The position numbers and the translations under genes were made by a program. 58,890 nucleotides of DNA from contig JAENYF010000018.1 in the NCBI GenBank assembly GCA_016841905.1, positions 1 through 58,890 of the forward strand. The letters run 5' to 3'. Positions 35,522 to 44,946 of the stretch are shown in pieces; within the stretch, counting starts at the first letter, position 1; each line of letters starts with the position of its first letter. A model generated the notes under the pieces. That model had not been told where the DNA came from. It did not search any database and worked only from the letters and a program-made list of their open reading frames with translations. The stretch comes from Desulfoscipio geothermicus. Lineage in GTDB: Bacteria; Bacillota; Desulfotomaculia; Desulfotomaculales; Desulfallaceae.

Positions 35522-35531
35522 TTTTACGAGG

Positions 35532-35700
35532 TTGACAGAGTTGAAAAGTCTTGCCGCCCAAGTATCGGCGCTAACAAGATTAACAGCAGTTAATCCCGAA
35601 TGGTTATTAGTAGATGTGTACATAGATATTGCTTCAAGCAAGATAGGTTCTTCTCATAAAGAGTTTACTCGTATGCTGAAGGATTGTAAGTCACTTTTCA
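35532..35700 (+). pseudogene. Serine recombinase fragment
   Basis: The frame encodes NPEWLLVDVYIDIASSKIGSSHKEFTRMLKDCKS, which corresponds to the catalytic domain of a serine recombinase just after the nucleophile. The start is absent and the frame then runs into unrelated text. This is a fragment only, on the strand opposite to the 33.7-kb fragment. Confidence 0.65.
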
Positions 35701-35724
35701 TACATATCCTCCTCGGTAAATTCA

Positions 35725-36132
35725 AATTTGATGAACTGTTAGCTCTCCCTATTAACATAGTTCATTTACCATTATGGCTAATAAACATATTAAGAAATAT
35801 CCGCATTACGATACAAGTAGCATATACCAGGGCTATATGGACATGTCGTATTTTTCATTAAGCATCAAAACCATTAAAGGATAAGGGGCTTAAGATCGCC
35901 ATAGTCTACCTGCACGAAAAAGGATGCTTTGAGATATGGCTTTCCGCTCGTAACAGAGAAATATCCAAACGATACGATTCTGAATTTTGCGGTAAAATTT
36001 TTTATGGGATTACAGTATGAATGCACATTGACATCTTCACCAAATTTTTAGGAGCAGGAATTGTTGACAGATATTATTGAGCAGGGAGTCGAACAGTTCA
36101 TAACAGCTGTAAGCAATCTTCTTACACGTTAA
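35725..36132 (+). pseudogene. Decayed DUF7000-like gene
   Basis: Two frames join to give YPHYDTSSIYQGYMDMSYFSLS, then KGLKIAIVYLHEKGCFEIWLSARNREISKRY, then a tail LTDIIEQGVEQFITAVSNLLTR ending at 36132. This is the order of conserved blocks in DUF7000-type proteins of unknown function. At least two frameshifts or stops break it. A 16-codon frame at 36165-36215 with AAGGAGAG follows and is probably another remnant. Confidence 0.5.
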
Positions 36133-36233
36133 ATTTTAATTTATCTGTCAAAGGAGAGATAAAATATGAATTGGCTTAACGAAGTACTTCCTTCTGGTAT
36201 TAAAAACAGAGTTTGATTGGAGGTTGACGCACT

Positions 36234-36623
36234 ATGAGATTAGATGGTTTTGGGATCTTCGTAAAAGATATGGCAACGATAGTCCGCTTTTATAGGGATG
36301 TTCTGAATTTTGAAATCTGGGAAGATGAAAACGCATCGAATGTGTATTTGGTCAAAGATGGAACCTTGTTTTTATTATATCGTCGGACAGACTTTGAAAA
36401 GATGACAAAAAGAGCCTTTGGATATGCGAATGAAATTAATGGGCATTATGAAATTGCCTTAAGCGTCGATAACTATGAAGCGGTTGATTTGACCTTTAAG
36501 GAAGTCGTATCCAAAGGGGCAATCCCTGTTTTGGAGCCCACTACCGAGCCTTGGGGCCAACGTACATGTTATATCTCTGACCCGGAAGGCAACCTGATTG
36601 AAATTGGTTCATTTAATAAATAA
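36234..36623 (+). CDS. VOC/glyoxalase family protein
   Basis: This 129-residue protein has the paired beta-alpha-beta-beta-beta modules of the vicinal oxygen chelate fold. Markers are FGIFVKDMATIVRFYRDVLNF at the start and CYISDPEGNLIEIGSF at the end, where Glu is a usual metal ligand. Members include glyoxalases, dioxygenases and resistance proteins; I cannot tell which. TGGAGGTTGACGC precedes the ATG. It stands intact among decayed genes. Confidence 0.85.
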   Translation: MRLDGFGIFVKDMATIVRFYRDVLNFEIWEDENASNVYLVKDGTLFLLYRRTDFEKMTKRAFGYANEINGHYEIALSVDNYEAVDLTFKEVVSKGAIPVLEPTTEPWGQRTCYISDPEGNLIEIGSFNK

Positions 36624-36658
36624 ATCTTTGTCAAGAGAAAAAGGAGGAGAATAGCTTC

Positions 36659-37179
36659 ATGAAATATACTCTGGATTTGGAACGTATGTCTATCCAAGAA
36701 TACAAAACACTGCTGAAGCAACAAAATCTGCTACCAGGTCGCAGAATTCTTTGGCAAGACATAGACAAAAAATTTTCCGTATTTGAAAGCAGGGAAATTA
36801 GAACCGTCGCGCAACTGAAAAAAAGTCTTTCCACTGCCGCGAAAATTGCGGATATCGAAGCTACAAGTGACATATCCGAAGAATATCTGGTGATATTAAA
36901 GAGGGAAATTGGTAGTCTTGAGCAAAAGCCAGTCCCTCTTTCAGGTTTTCCCGACATTGATCCCTCGCTGGTTGCAAAGTTGGGTTGTGCAGGTCTGAAA
37001 ACATCAAAAGATTATTGGGAGCAATTTGGGAACGTGCAGCAGCGGGAGAAGCCCTCCGTATCTGGTATAGTAATCAGCCCGACGAAATGTGTGGACTTTA
37101 CTGGTTTATGGGACAGTTGAATCAGTGGAACGTGCATGATGGACAGAACCGGGCAGACCACAGGAGGAGGGATACATAA
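36659..37179 (+). pseudogene. DUF4332-like gene fused to a DUF1835-like remnant
   Basis: The first 120 codons encode a helical protein (SIQEYKTLLKQQNLLPGRRILWQDID and LKREIGSLEQKPVPLSGFPDID) typical of DUF4332-type helix-hairpin-helix proteins. Around 37010 the homology ends. In another frame comes EALRIWYSNQPDEMCGLYWFMGQLNQW, which resembles the DUF1835 family. The natural frame runs to 37120. This looks like two deletion-truncated genes joined end to end. AAAGGAGGAG precedes the ATG, so a 153-residue product could still be made. Confidence 0.5.
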
Positions 37180-37635
37180 ATGAAAGAAGAACTAATTGCT
37201 CCATGTGGCATGAACTGCGGATTATGTATTGCCTATCAATTCAAAGAAAAGGACTTGAATAAAAAAGGTTTCCACAAGACATATTGCCTAGGTTGCCTTC
37301 CTAGGGGTGAAAACTGCACCCATATGTGAGACAGATGCGAGCTGCTTGGAAAAGGGAAGATCCGATTCTGCTTTGAGTGTAAAGATTATCCCTGCAAGAG
37401 ATTAAAAGCTCTGGATAAGCGCTACCGTACAAAATATCATATGAGCATGATAGAAAACCTTAACTACATCAAGGAGTTTGGCTTGGAAGAATTTTTAAAG
37501 AAGGAACGTGACAAATGGCACTGCAAAGTGTGCGGAGCGACTATTTGCTGTCATAACGGACTATGCTTGAATTGTAATATTGATACGCTGCTATTAAATA
37601 AAAAATATCGCTGGGAAGAGAAACAGAATGATTGA
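37180..37635 (+). pseudogene. DUF3795 cysteine-rich protein with an in-frame TGA at codon 50
   Basis: A single frame encodes a cysteine-rich DUF3795 protein: LIAPCGMNCGLCIAYQ, YCLGCLPRGENCTHM, then TGA at 37327-37329, then DRCELLGKGKIRFCFECKDYPCKRL, KRYRTKYHMSMIENL and a final zinc-like cluster. AGGAGGAGG precedes the ATG. Because the frame is otherwise perfect over 151 codons, the TGA is either a recent nonsense mutation (for example from CGA) or selenocysteine. I see no convincing SECIS hairpin after it, so I call it a pseudogene. Confidence 0.6.
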
Positions 37636-37704
37636 AAATATATTTATGTGATATGCTGAGGAAGGTATTTCCTCTTATAATCGCAATAGCGTGAGGTGAA
37701 AGGC

Positions 37705-37932
37705 ATGGCATTGGACTATCCGGAAACCTATCGGTCCGTGCCAGTATGGTATCGGTACGCTATTCATGCAGCAATTTTTTTGTATATGTATATGTTTTGT
37801 CCTTTTACAGCAGGGCAAAGGAAGATGAACGGTTTCTCGAAGCGCTGGAAACATTGAAGTCAAAAATGGTTGACGGGCAGATTGTAGTTGAACGCGTTGT
37901 TCCTAAGCTTGCAGGGTTTGATCTGGTCAAGC
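37705..37932 (+). pseudogene. Gene remnant interrupted by the IS3 element
   Basis: An ATG with GTGAAAGG starts MALDYPETYRSVPVWYRYAIH. A neighbouring frame continues with EDERFLEALETLKSKMVDGQIVVERVVPKLAGFDLVK and runs into the IS end. It is a frameshifted gene whose 3' end was cut by the insertion. I do not recognise the family securely. Confidence 0.4.
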
Positions 37933-38792
37933 CTAAGCGGACAATAAGAAGCTGGACTGACTAACTCTTTCAAAATCACAAGGCGAGAGATATCCATTGT
38001 TAGAATGCAGTCTCTGCCGATTGTAAAACACCTCTATGTATTCCCTAACTTCCCGTTTCATCCTATATCTGGATTTTAACGGTTTCCATATATCCATTCG
38101 ACCTTTAAACTATGGAAAAAGGTCTCCGCACAGGCATTATCCTGACACTCACCTTTGCGGCTCATACTACACAGGAAACCATGCTCCCGCAGTAAATCCT
38201 GATAAGCATGGCTACAATATTGACTGCCGCGATCTGAGTGACAAATAAGCCCAGGGCCTGGATTACGCCTCCTAATAGCAGTCTCAAGAGCATCAATAAC
38301 CAGCTCTTTAGTCATGCGCATGCCGATACTCCAGCCAACTACCATCCTGCTATATAAGTCAAGAACAATCGCCAAATACAGCCAGCCTTCGTTTGTTGCC
38401 AAATAGGTGATATCCATAACCCAGGCCCTATTGGGATGTTGAACATCAAACTGTCTATCCAGCAAATTTGGTGCTACTGGATGATCGTGGTTTGAGTTTG
38501 TGGTAGCACGAGTTTTCCTATGGGCTTTCGCAACAAGTCCCTGTTCAGCCATTTTACGCCTGATTCTTTGACGACTAGCCACTATCCCCTCAACCGCTAA
38601 TTGCTTCTTAATCCGACGTGTACCATACGTTTTGCGGCTCCTCTTAAAGATTCGTTTTATCTTTTGACCCAAGACATCTACATCTGTTTTGGCAGGTTTC
38701 CGAAGCCAATCGTAATATCCGCTGCGCGATACCTTGCACAATTCACAGGCCCGCTTGATACTGACCAGATTGCTGTGTTCCTTCTCGATCAT
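37933..38792 (-). pseudogene. IS3-family transposase OrfB (DDE integrase), frameshifted at the 3' end
   Basis: The 238-codon frame from 38792 has an HTH_21-like start and the integrase core: VMDITYL (first D), ICHSDRGSQYCS (second D) and NACAETFFHSLKVEW (E). It stops at 38076 after EWIYGNR. One base out of frame the usual ending continues, REYIEVFYNRQRLHSNNGYLSPCDFE, to a stop at 37933. The single-base loss near 38090 removes the last 40 residues. Confidence 0.85.
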
Positions 38793-38895
38793 CGCGTACC
38801 TTTCTTCTGGTCCCCGGCAAAGTACGCTGCCGCTTTTTTTAAAAATTCGATCTCATTCTTTAGCTGCTTGTTTTCTTTTCCATATCCGGCTTCAT
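38784..38895 (-). pseudogene. IS3-family OrfA, 3' fragment
   Basis: The minus strand encodes GYGKENKQLKNEIEFLKKAAAYF and a stop overlapping the orfB start. This is the leucine-zipper-like end of OrfA. The helix-turn-helix part is missing. Confidence 0.65.
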
Positions 38896-39230
38896 ATGCC
38901 CACTGCCCGGGAGACAGTGTTCTCCATCTTATGGCTTCTCTTTATTATTGTCCATCTTCTCGGTGTCCGCTAGTAGGTTACCACATCAGTTGTCATTCTG
39001 CAAAAAAGGAAGTCCAAGCGCATTTGCAACGAAACGCTTTCACGAAATCAGTCAAAATCTTGATATAAAAAGATAAAGGAATGAGGTGTTGCACTTGGGA
39101 ATTCAGATTTTTATAATTGCTTTAGGGTTAATATTATGTTACTTAGCTGTAGTTGTTTTTAGTCCGTTATTCTTCCCTCTGTTAAGTGATACCCCCTCTG
39201 GGATATTTTACATATCGGATATGGTCAATA

Positions 39231-40070
39231 CTAAATTTGTTTGTACCAGACATTCATACTTTCGATCCTGCCGGAAATATTAGTGTTGTTAATAAGTGTT
39301 CCGCTGAAAGTGTAGCCTGCTTTGGCAAAAGTTACATTCATTCCGAAAGCAAATGCCCGGGCAATGGTATATAGTGTCTTATAGCCGTTATTTTGCATTG
39401 TTTTTTCCATTTGTTGAAGCAGTATTAAAGAAAGATTTTGACCCCGATAGTCTTCTAAGGTAGCAAAGTCGGTCATTTCACTGTTTTGAAATACCGAGTC
39501 TGTTTCGCTGGAGGCAAGTGCGATTAGTTGCCCTGAGAAAAATATGCCAAAATATATAATGTTGTCTTTCATAGTTTGAACTAGATAATCAGGATCATGT
39601 ATAGGAAAGGGATAGGTTTCAAAGACCTGTTTATAGACCTGTGCCATTGCGAGCGTATCATCTGGCGATAAAATCTTTACCTGCATTCCCTGTGGTAAAG
39701 TCAAGTATGCTCCGGGGTTGTTTTTCGCTTTATCTTGCGCTGCAGCGAGTACTTGGTTTACAACTGTACGTTCCCGGATTACAGCCCGTTTTTCATCTAG
39801 GTATTTTCCCATAAAAACGTAATCTTCCCGTCCGTTTTTGAAGCGAGGAATCCGGGCTTCTCTTCGGTAACCTGCCTGAGAAAAAAGATTTTCCTCTATT
39901 TGGGGAATCTTAACGAAAATTTTTGTGTAACCGGCTTTAATTGCTAGTTGATCTAGTTTTGTTATAATTTGTGTTTGGTCTCTGGGATCATATTTCATTA
40001 GGTAGATTCGGTTATTTTCCTTCCCATGCTGAATGTGAGAATAACCTAAAGTTTCAATTACATCACTCAT
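39231..40070 (-). CDS. ablB: Beta-lysine N6-acetyltransferase AblB
   Basis: AblB acetylates beta-lysine to the compatible solute N-epsilon-acetyl-beta-lysine. The protein is a GNAT-type acyltransferase with the AblB-specific [37 protein letters not shown] block. The acetyl-CoA part is [22 protein letters not shown] start it at the ATG at 40070, 9 bases after GGAG; the frame also opens at 40085. It overlaps the end of ablA, so the two are translationally coupled. The pair implies salt or osmotic-stress adaptation. Confidence 0.93.
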   Translation of the reverse strand: MSDVIETLGYSHIQHGKENNRIYLMKYDPRDQTQIITKLDQLAIKAGYTKIFVKIPQIEENLFSQAGYRREARIPRFKNGREDYVFMGKYLDEKRAVIRERTVVNQVLAAAQDKAKNNPGAYLTLPQGMQVKILSPDDTLAMAQVYKQVFETYPFPIHDPDYLVQTMKDNIIYFGIFFSGQLIALASSETDSVFQNSEMTDFATLEDYRGQNLSLILLQQMEKTMQNNGYKTLYTIARAFAFGMNVTFAKAGYTFSGTLINNTNISGRIESMNVWYKQI

Positions 40071-41394
40071 CGTTTCCATCTCCATTGTTTCGGAGTCTTC
40101 GTTCCAGATTTTCGGGCACTAAAGTAATATCTTCTTCATAGTCGTTTAACAGTTGGGCAATACCAATTGTCTTGTATTCTATTTCGTTTTCGTCAATCTT
40201 CAATTGAAGATTGCATTTGTCGCATTCTAAATCACATTCATTTTGTTCACAATAGACTGGCATTTTGTAAGTGCTGATGACGCCTTCATAGTTGCGCAGA
40301 ACTACCTTATTGGTAGACCAGGAAAGCAAATAGTTGGGCATTAACGGTATTTTTCCGCCGCCACCTGGTGCGTCAATCACGTAGGTAGGAACTGCAAAAC
40401 CGCTGGTGTGGCCACGCAAGTTTTCAATGATCTCGATACCTTTGCCTACATTGGTTCTGAAATGTTCCAGTCCTTCAGACAAATCACATTGATAGAGATA
40501 ATAGGGACGGACTCTATTAGCTACCAGTTTATGTACCAAGGATTTCATAATGCGGGGACAGTCATTTACATCCCGTAACAAGACCGATTGGTTACCCAGC
40601 GGAATTCCTGCTTTGGCAAGTTTTTTTAAAGCTCTGCGGGAAGACCCGGTGATTTCGCTTGGATGGTTGAATTGTGTGTTTATCCATAGATTATCGTATT
40701 TTTCCAAAATCTTAATAAGATTATCCGTTATCCGATAGGGCAGAACAACCGGCATCCTTGAACCGATACGGATCACTTCGACATGAGGTATTTTAGATAC
40801 TTCGGTTAGAATCCAGTCTAGGTATTCATCCGAAAGCATCAGAGGATCACCGCCGGAAAGCAAAACATCACGCACCTGCGGCGTATTCCTTATATATTCA
40901 ATACCTTTTATAATATCATCTTTAGAAGGAATAGATTCAACATCGCCTACCTTGCGTTTGCGGGTGCAGTGGCGGCAATACATGGCACATACTTGGCTGA
41001 CATAAAACAGTACCCGGTCAGGATAACGGTGAGTAATCCCGGTAACAGGGCTATCTTTGTCTTCATGCAAAGGATCGTCCATTTCCCAATCGGATAGCTT
41101 AAGTTCTATTGAATTAGGAAAACATTGTTTAAACACCGGATCATTCTCAGGATCATCGGTGTCTACTAACGATAAGTAATAAGGAGTCACAGCTAAAGGA
41201 AATTTATCAATGGTCTGTTGAAGTGCTCTCTTTTTTTCTTGTGAAAAGGTTATTCCAAGAATTCTCTCAACTGTCTCTACTTTGCGAATGGTATTTTTAA
41301 TCTGCCATTTCCAGTCGTACCATTTAGTCATAAGTTTACTAGATATTTCTTCCTTGTTAACTCTGTCTTTGGTTAAGTTAATAGTTTCATGCAT
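40063..41394 (-). CDS. ablA: Lysine 2,3-aminomutase AblA
   Basis: AblA is the radical-SAM, PLP-dependent enzyme that turns L-lysine into beta-lysine. The 4Fe-4S motif is [12 protein letters not shown] (the usual CxxxCxxC with CAMYCRHC). Further blocks are [12 protein letters not shown] and [18 protein letters not shown], the latter with the PLP lysine. A short cysteine-rich tail ([13 protein letters not shown]) may bind another metal. At 443 residues it is full length. GAAAGGAT precedes the ATG. With ablB it forms the osmolyte operon. Confidence 0.95.
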   Translation of the reverse strand: MHETINLTKDRVNKEEISSKLMTKWYDWKWQIKNTIRKVETVERILGITFSQEKKRALQQTIDKFPLAVTPYYLSLVDTDDPENDPVFKQCFPNSIELKLSDWEMDDPLHEDKDSPVTGITHRYPDRVLFYVSQVCAMYCRHCTRKRKVGDVESIPSKDDIIKGIEYIRNTPQVRDVLLSGGDPLMLSDEYLDWILTEVSKIPHVEVIRIGSRMPVVLPYRITDNLIKILEKYDNLWINTQFNHPSEITGSSRRALKKLAKAGIPLGNQSVLLRDVNDCPRIMKSLVHKLVANRVRPYYLYQCDLSEGLEHFRTNVGKGIEIIENLRGHTSGFAVPTYVIDAPGGGGKIPLMPNYLLSWSTNKVVLRNYEGVISTYKMPVYCEQNECDLECDKCNLQLKIDENEIEYKTIGIAQLLNDYEEDITLVPENLERRLRNNGDGNDE

Positions 41395-42157
41395 ATAAAA
41401 ATCCTTTCTTCATAGGGAAATACCCTGTATTTGTAAAGAGGAGAAAACTTGTCCTGTTGTCTTCGGGGTTTTTAGCTAACAATTCCATATGTGTTTCTTC
41501 TCGTAAGGCCTCAATTACTATTTTTGCTACAGTGTAAATTTTCTCCTATTATCTATACACTATTCTAAACACTATTCTAATTTATTGTAAATGTTTTTGT
41601 TTGTCTAATTTTCTGGTATCATTATAAAAACTTAAATAAGAGTTATGATACGTTATCTTTAATTGTATGTCAAAAAAATCCCAAACAGAGGCAAAAGATA
41701 TGATTATATCACTACCCTCTATTTGATTATTAGCAATGAGATGGTAACTGCTTTATCCTCAGCAGCCAAGGCCGAGGTGGATATACGCATAATCACGCCT
41801 CACCATGGAGATAGCCTCCTACCCGATTAACCAAATACAATTTAATAAAGCTACCATTAGGCAGCAGCACAAGAGGTTTCTTCACGATTATGGAATAGGG
41901 TTTTATGGGATTATTCCAAATTAAATTTGATTAAATAATTCTGCCAAAATTCAGATAAAAAATAATTCTACATTTATTGGGATGCATGGGTGAATATGGA
42001 GTTGAAGTTGTTTCAATTGATGGGAAACGCTATGTTGTATCACTACCGATAGCATTAGGATCATTTGCAATCTGTTGCTTAACAAATGCCTGAAACTGTG
42101 TTACCCTATAGGCGTTGTTTATTTAATATTGAAGGAATAGAAGAAAGGAGTGGTTTC
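41395..42157. other. Gene-poor stretch between ablA and the MscS-like gene
   Basis: This 760-base stretch has no supported gene. It should hold the ablA promoter on the minus strand; TATAAT-like text occurs near 41630 but no clear pair. A 33-codon minus-strand frame (41387-41488) overlaps the ablA start and could be a leader, with only a weak ribosome site. The rest is AT-rich and featureless to me. Confidence 0.4.
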
Positions 42158-43624
42158 ATGCCGATAGTTTGGCCCGAAATCCCTAATATCTTGATGTCCA
42201 TCGTTTATGCAGTATTGATCCTAATCGTGGGGTGGATTGTAGTTAAAGTAATTACATCTAGTATCAAAAAACTGTTGAGCAACAACCGTTTTTTTCAGGA
42301 GAAATTATCTGTTCAGTTAGATGAAGAGCGTGCTGAGTCAACTGTTAAATTTATAACGAAGATCATTTATTACATACTCATGCTTTTTGTTTTGATTGCA
42401 GTCCTGCAAGCACTGAACCTTTCAGTAGTTACAGAACCATTGAATAAGTTGCTCAGCGTAATTTTTGCTTATCTGCCACAATTGTTTGGGGCAGGAGTAC
42501 TGTTGTTTATAGCCTGGTTTATCGCTGCCATCCTCAAACAGGCTATTTTAATGTTATTTGGTAAGACTAAAATTGATGAAAAGCTTGATAAAGAGTTAGA
42601 GAACCAAGATAGGAATATCAAGCTTAGTTCTACTATTGCAGAATTAGTGTATTGGTCCGTTTTTATTCTTTTTCTCCCGGCGATCCTGAGTGCGCTATCT
42701 CTGGATGGACTGTTAACGCCGATTCAAAACGTGGTCAATGCAGCACTTATGTTTCTTCCCAAACTCTTTTCCGCAGGTTTGATCCTTCTTATTGGTTGGT
42801 TTATTGCGAAACTATGTAAAAAGATCGTGACTAATTTTCTCAAAGCTGTAAAGGTAGATGATTTCGGCAGCAAATCAGGATTGACCCAGGAAGGGCCTGG
42901 CAGAAGTCTGGCTGAGATACTGGGTATGGTGGTCTATGTAATCATCTTGATCCCGGTAGTCATATCTGCGTTAAATGCACTGGGTATTGAAAGTATCGCT
43001 CAACCGGCTACAGATATGCTTGGCGTTATATTTGCCTTTATTCCGGTACTGTTCTCAGCATTTATTATCGTTGCTTTTGCATATTTCATCGGAAAAATGG
43101 TAGGGGAGCTTGTAACCAATTTATTGGAAAGACTGGGATTTAATCGGATACTGCCATTAATAGGAATTAAAACAGAGCGTATCGATCTCTCCCGGCTGGC
43201 TGGTCAGTTAATCATAATTTTAGTTGTTCTGGTAGCATCCATGGAGGCTGCTAATTTGCTGGGCTTTGGTAGACTATCGGATCTAATCACGGAATTTATT
43301 GTCTTGGCAGGCAATGTCCTGGTGGGCTTGATTATTATTGGTGTCGGCCTGTACTTTGGCAATCTAGTTGCGGAACTGATCGAGAAATCAGCCGTGACGA
43401 ATTCCCGTACTTTGGGTTTAACAGCCAAAATCAGTATATTGGTTTTGACGCTCACTATGGGCTTGAGTCAAATGGGTTTGGCTTCTGAAATTATTACTTT
43501 GGCTTTTGTTTTCTTAGCTGGAGCACTGGCCATAAGCTTTGCTATTGCTTTCGGTATTGGCGGCAGGGATTTAGCTGCCCGAAAATTAGAGGAAATTGAT
43601 GAAAAAATGAAGAAGAGTGAATAA
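42158..43624 (+). CDS. MscS-related multi-TM membrane protein (TM_helix repeats)
   Basis: This 488-residue membrane protein carries five repeats of the conserved TM_helix unit (for example LPQLFGAGVLLFIAWFIAAIL, LPKLFSAGLILLIGWFIAKL and IPVLFSAFIIVAFAYFIGKM). The family is related to small-conductance mechanosensitive channels but usually lacks the soluble beta domain. The end is FGIGGRDLAARKLEEIDEKM. The ATG at 42158 with AAAGGAGTGG is preferred over one 72 bases upstream. Next to the osmolyte operon it may help with turgor control; that link is inference. Confidence 0.85.
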   Translation: MPIVWPEIPNILMSIVYAVLILIVGWIVVKVITSSIKKLLSNNRFFQEKLSVQLDEERAESTVKFITKIIYYILMLFVLIAVLQALNLSVVTEPLNKLLSVIFAYLPQLFGAGVLLFIAWFIAAILKQAILMLFGKTKIDEKLDKELENQDRNIKLSSTIAELVYWSVFILFLPAILSALSLDGLLTPIQNVVNAALMFLPKLFSAGLILLIGWFIAKLCKKIVTNFLKAVKVDDFGSKSGLTQEGPGRSLAEILGMVVYVIILIPVVISALNALGIESIAQPATDMLGVIFAFIPVLFSAFIIVAFAYFIGKMVGELVTNLLERLGFNRILPLIGIKTERIDLSRLAGQLIIILVVLVASMEAANLLGFGRLSDLITEFIVLAGNVLVGLIIIGVGLYFGNLVAELIEKSAVTNSRTLGLTAKISILVLTLTMGLSQMGLASEIITLAFVFLAGALAISFAIAFGIGGRDLAARKLEEIDEKMKKSE

Positions 43625-43695
43625 GGGGCTATCCCATAAGTCTAAACCTGTTATTACCCCACATGGTGGTAATATAGATTTTATGCATAAGCCCC
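43625..43695. repeat. 71-bp imperfect inverted repeat after the MscS-like gene
   Basis: The ends GGGGCTATCCCATAAG and its imperfect complement ending TATGCATAAGCCCC meet in a partly paired middle (TTATTACC and GGTGGTAA). The first base follows the stop codon directly. It may be a MITE-like element or a large terminator. Confidence 0.5.
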
Positions 43696-43748
43696 AAAAA
43701 ATAATCAATTGGGTATGGTGTGCCATGAACGTAGAGTGCCTTATCAAT

Positions 43749-43872
43749 TTTTAGGACTATCCTTCTACATCAACCGTCAGGCTAGACTTGAATTCCACGG
43801 TGAATTTATCCTCGTAGATGTTGACCTTTTCAACTAGCCGCCTGATCAATTGCTTGAAACCTGCTCTCAAGG
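43749..43872 (-). pseudogene. Serine recombinase, C-terminal scar 1
   Basis: The minus strand encodes FKQLIRRLVEKVNIYEDKFTVEFKSSLTVDVEG and a stop, the typical end of a large serine recombinase. No more of the gene is attached. Confidence 0.6.
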
Positions 43873-43917
43873 ATAGAGAAGCTAACTTCTACTCGACCTT
43901 TTATCGGTGGGGATTTT

Positions 43918-44334
43918 ATAAAGAAAAATCGTTTGTTTATCATACTGGCAAGTATCGTTTTATTTATTATACCCGGAGTAATCTGGTGGAATATGCCTAC
44001 AAAATTCTTAAGGAATGTGTCCACTGAAAATATTGCAAGGATAGAATCCTTTAATGGAAGTACAGGGAACGGCTTTATTGTTGTAGATCCGGGCGATATT
44101 GCATATATTGTTAAGAATATTCAAGAGAAATCTATGAAAAAGCAGAAATTTTCGCTGGGTTATATGGGAACGATGTTTCGTTTAAAATTTTTTGATGAAG
44201 ATGGTAAGAAGATAGATGAATTTATTGTTAACTATTACGATACAATCAGGAAAGATCCTTTTTTCTATCGTGTTGGAGAAGGCAGCTTGTGTGTTGATTA
44301 TTTGAAAGAGCTCGAGAATCAGTTGGATAAATAG
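43918..44334 (+). CDS. Membrane-anchored hypothetical protein with a non-standard start
   Basis: A 138-residue protein has an N-terminal anchor helix (LFIILASIVLFIIPGVIWW) and a soluble domain ending VDYLKELENQLDK. I recognise no family. The first TTG in frame (43933) lies inside the basic residues that normally precede the anchor and has no ribosome site. ATA at 43918 gives MKKNRLFII and lies just after GGTGGGGA. I use it as an inferred start. The gene sits between two recombinase scars, so it may be cargo of a lost element. Confidence 0.55.
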   Translation: MKKNRLFIILASIVLFIIPGVIWWNMPTKFLRNVSTENIARIESFNGSTGNGFIVVDPGDIAYIVKNIQEKSMKKQKFSLGYMGTMFRLKFFDEDGKKIDEFIVNYYDTIRKDPFFYRVGEGSLCVDYLKELENQLDK

Positions 44335-44395
44335 ATTATAGTTTGTGTGGTAAATAATAAGCATAATCCCTAATCTATTCAGCAAGAAATAAACA

Positions 44396-44438
44396 AAGCT
44401 AGGCACTCTGTGCTGTAATTGTGTAGGGTGCCTTGCTT
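44396..44438 (+). terminator. Hairpin terminator
   Basis: AAGCTAGGCAC and GTGCCTTGCTT form an 11-bp stem with one mismatch, followed by ATTTTAAATT. Confidence 0.6.
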
Positions 44439-44456
44439 ATTTTAAATTCTATTATT

Positions 44457-44512
44457 CAATATCCACCGTCAAGCTGGACTTGAATTCCACAGTAAATTTT
44501 TCCACGAGAGCA
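44457..44512 (-). pseudogene. Serine recombinase, C-terminal scar 2
   Basis: The minus strand encodes LVEKFTVEFKSSLTVDIE and a stop, nearly the same ending as at 43749-43872. The remaining bases to 44946 hold no intact gene; a GGAGGAG with a 9-codon frame at about 44607 is probably another remnant. Confidence 0.55.
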
Positions 44513-44946
44513 CTTATCATTAAAATTTTGTAATATTAAGTCTAATATAATAATTATACTAAATTTTCTAGTAAGATATCTATATATATTATATGGAGGA
44601 GATTGGATGGCTTGGGATACTGCCGTTATGTTATAAGGGGGAATGGTGATTGTCTGATGAGATTAGAATAATTCAAGTATCATCTGAGATATTATAGTCA
44701 CGATGTATTAAGCATTGACTAAGATTTCTTATATAGATTTAACGGGGTATTTAGTATGGGCTCGCGAAAAACAGTCGAGTTCTTTTTCTTTTGGGAATAG
44801 TCACATTTTGGTAAAAATACACACCTCATAAAACTTTTCGAAGCCAATCAAAATTTATATACAGAGTTTTCTATGGTCTAAAGGTGCAAATCTATCTCAT
44901 CTACCATATTATACTATTAATTAGTATGGCAAGGAGGAAGTTATAC

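Larger units (their letters stand above)
37933..38972 (-). mobile_element. IS3-family insertion sequence, degenerate
   Basis: The element of about 1.04 kb runs on the minus strand. Its ends share an inverted repeat: TAAGCGGACAATAAGAAG at the left and CTAGCGGACACCGAGAAG read inward from the right. It holds a nearly complete orfB and only the 3' part of orfA. The 5' part of orfA is gone or scrambled, so it is probably inactive. Confidence 0.75.

Noticed and set aside
37327..37329. Selenocysteine in the DUF3795 gene as a firm call
   Set aside because: No stable hairpin with suitable spacing is visible, so I list it as a pseudogene with an open question.
39095..39283. Small membrane protein gene (62 aa) opposite the end of ablB
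   Set aside because: Its 3' half is antisense to ablB. The hydrophobic start with GAGGTG is suggestive, but the frame is probably a remnant.
41387..41488. 33-codon leader gene overlapping ablA
   Set aside because: The ribosome site is weak, and the length could arise by chance.
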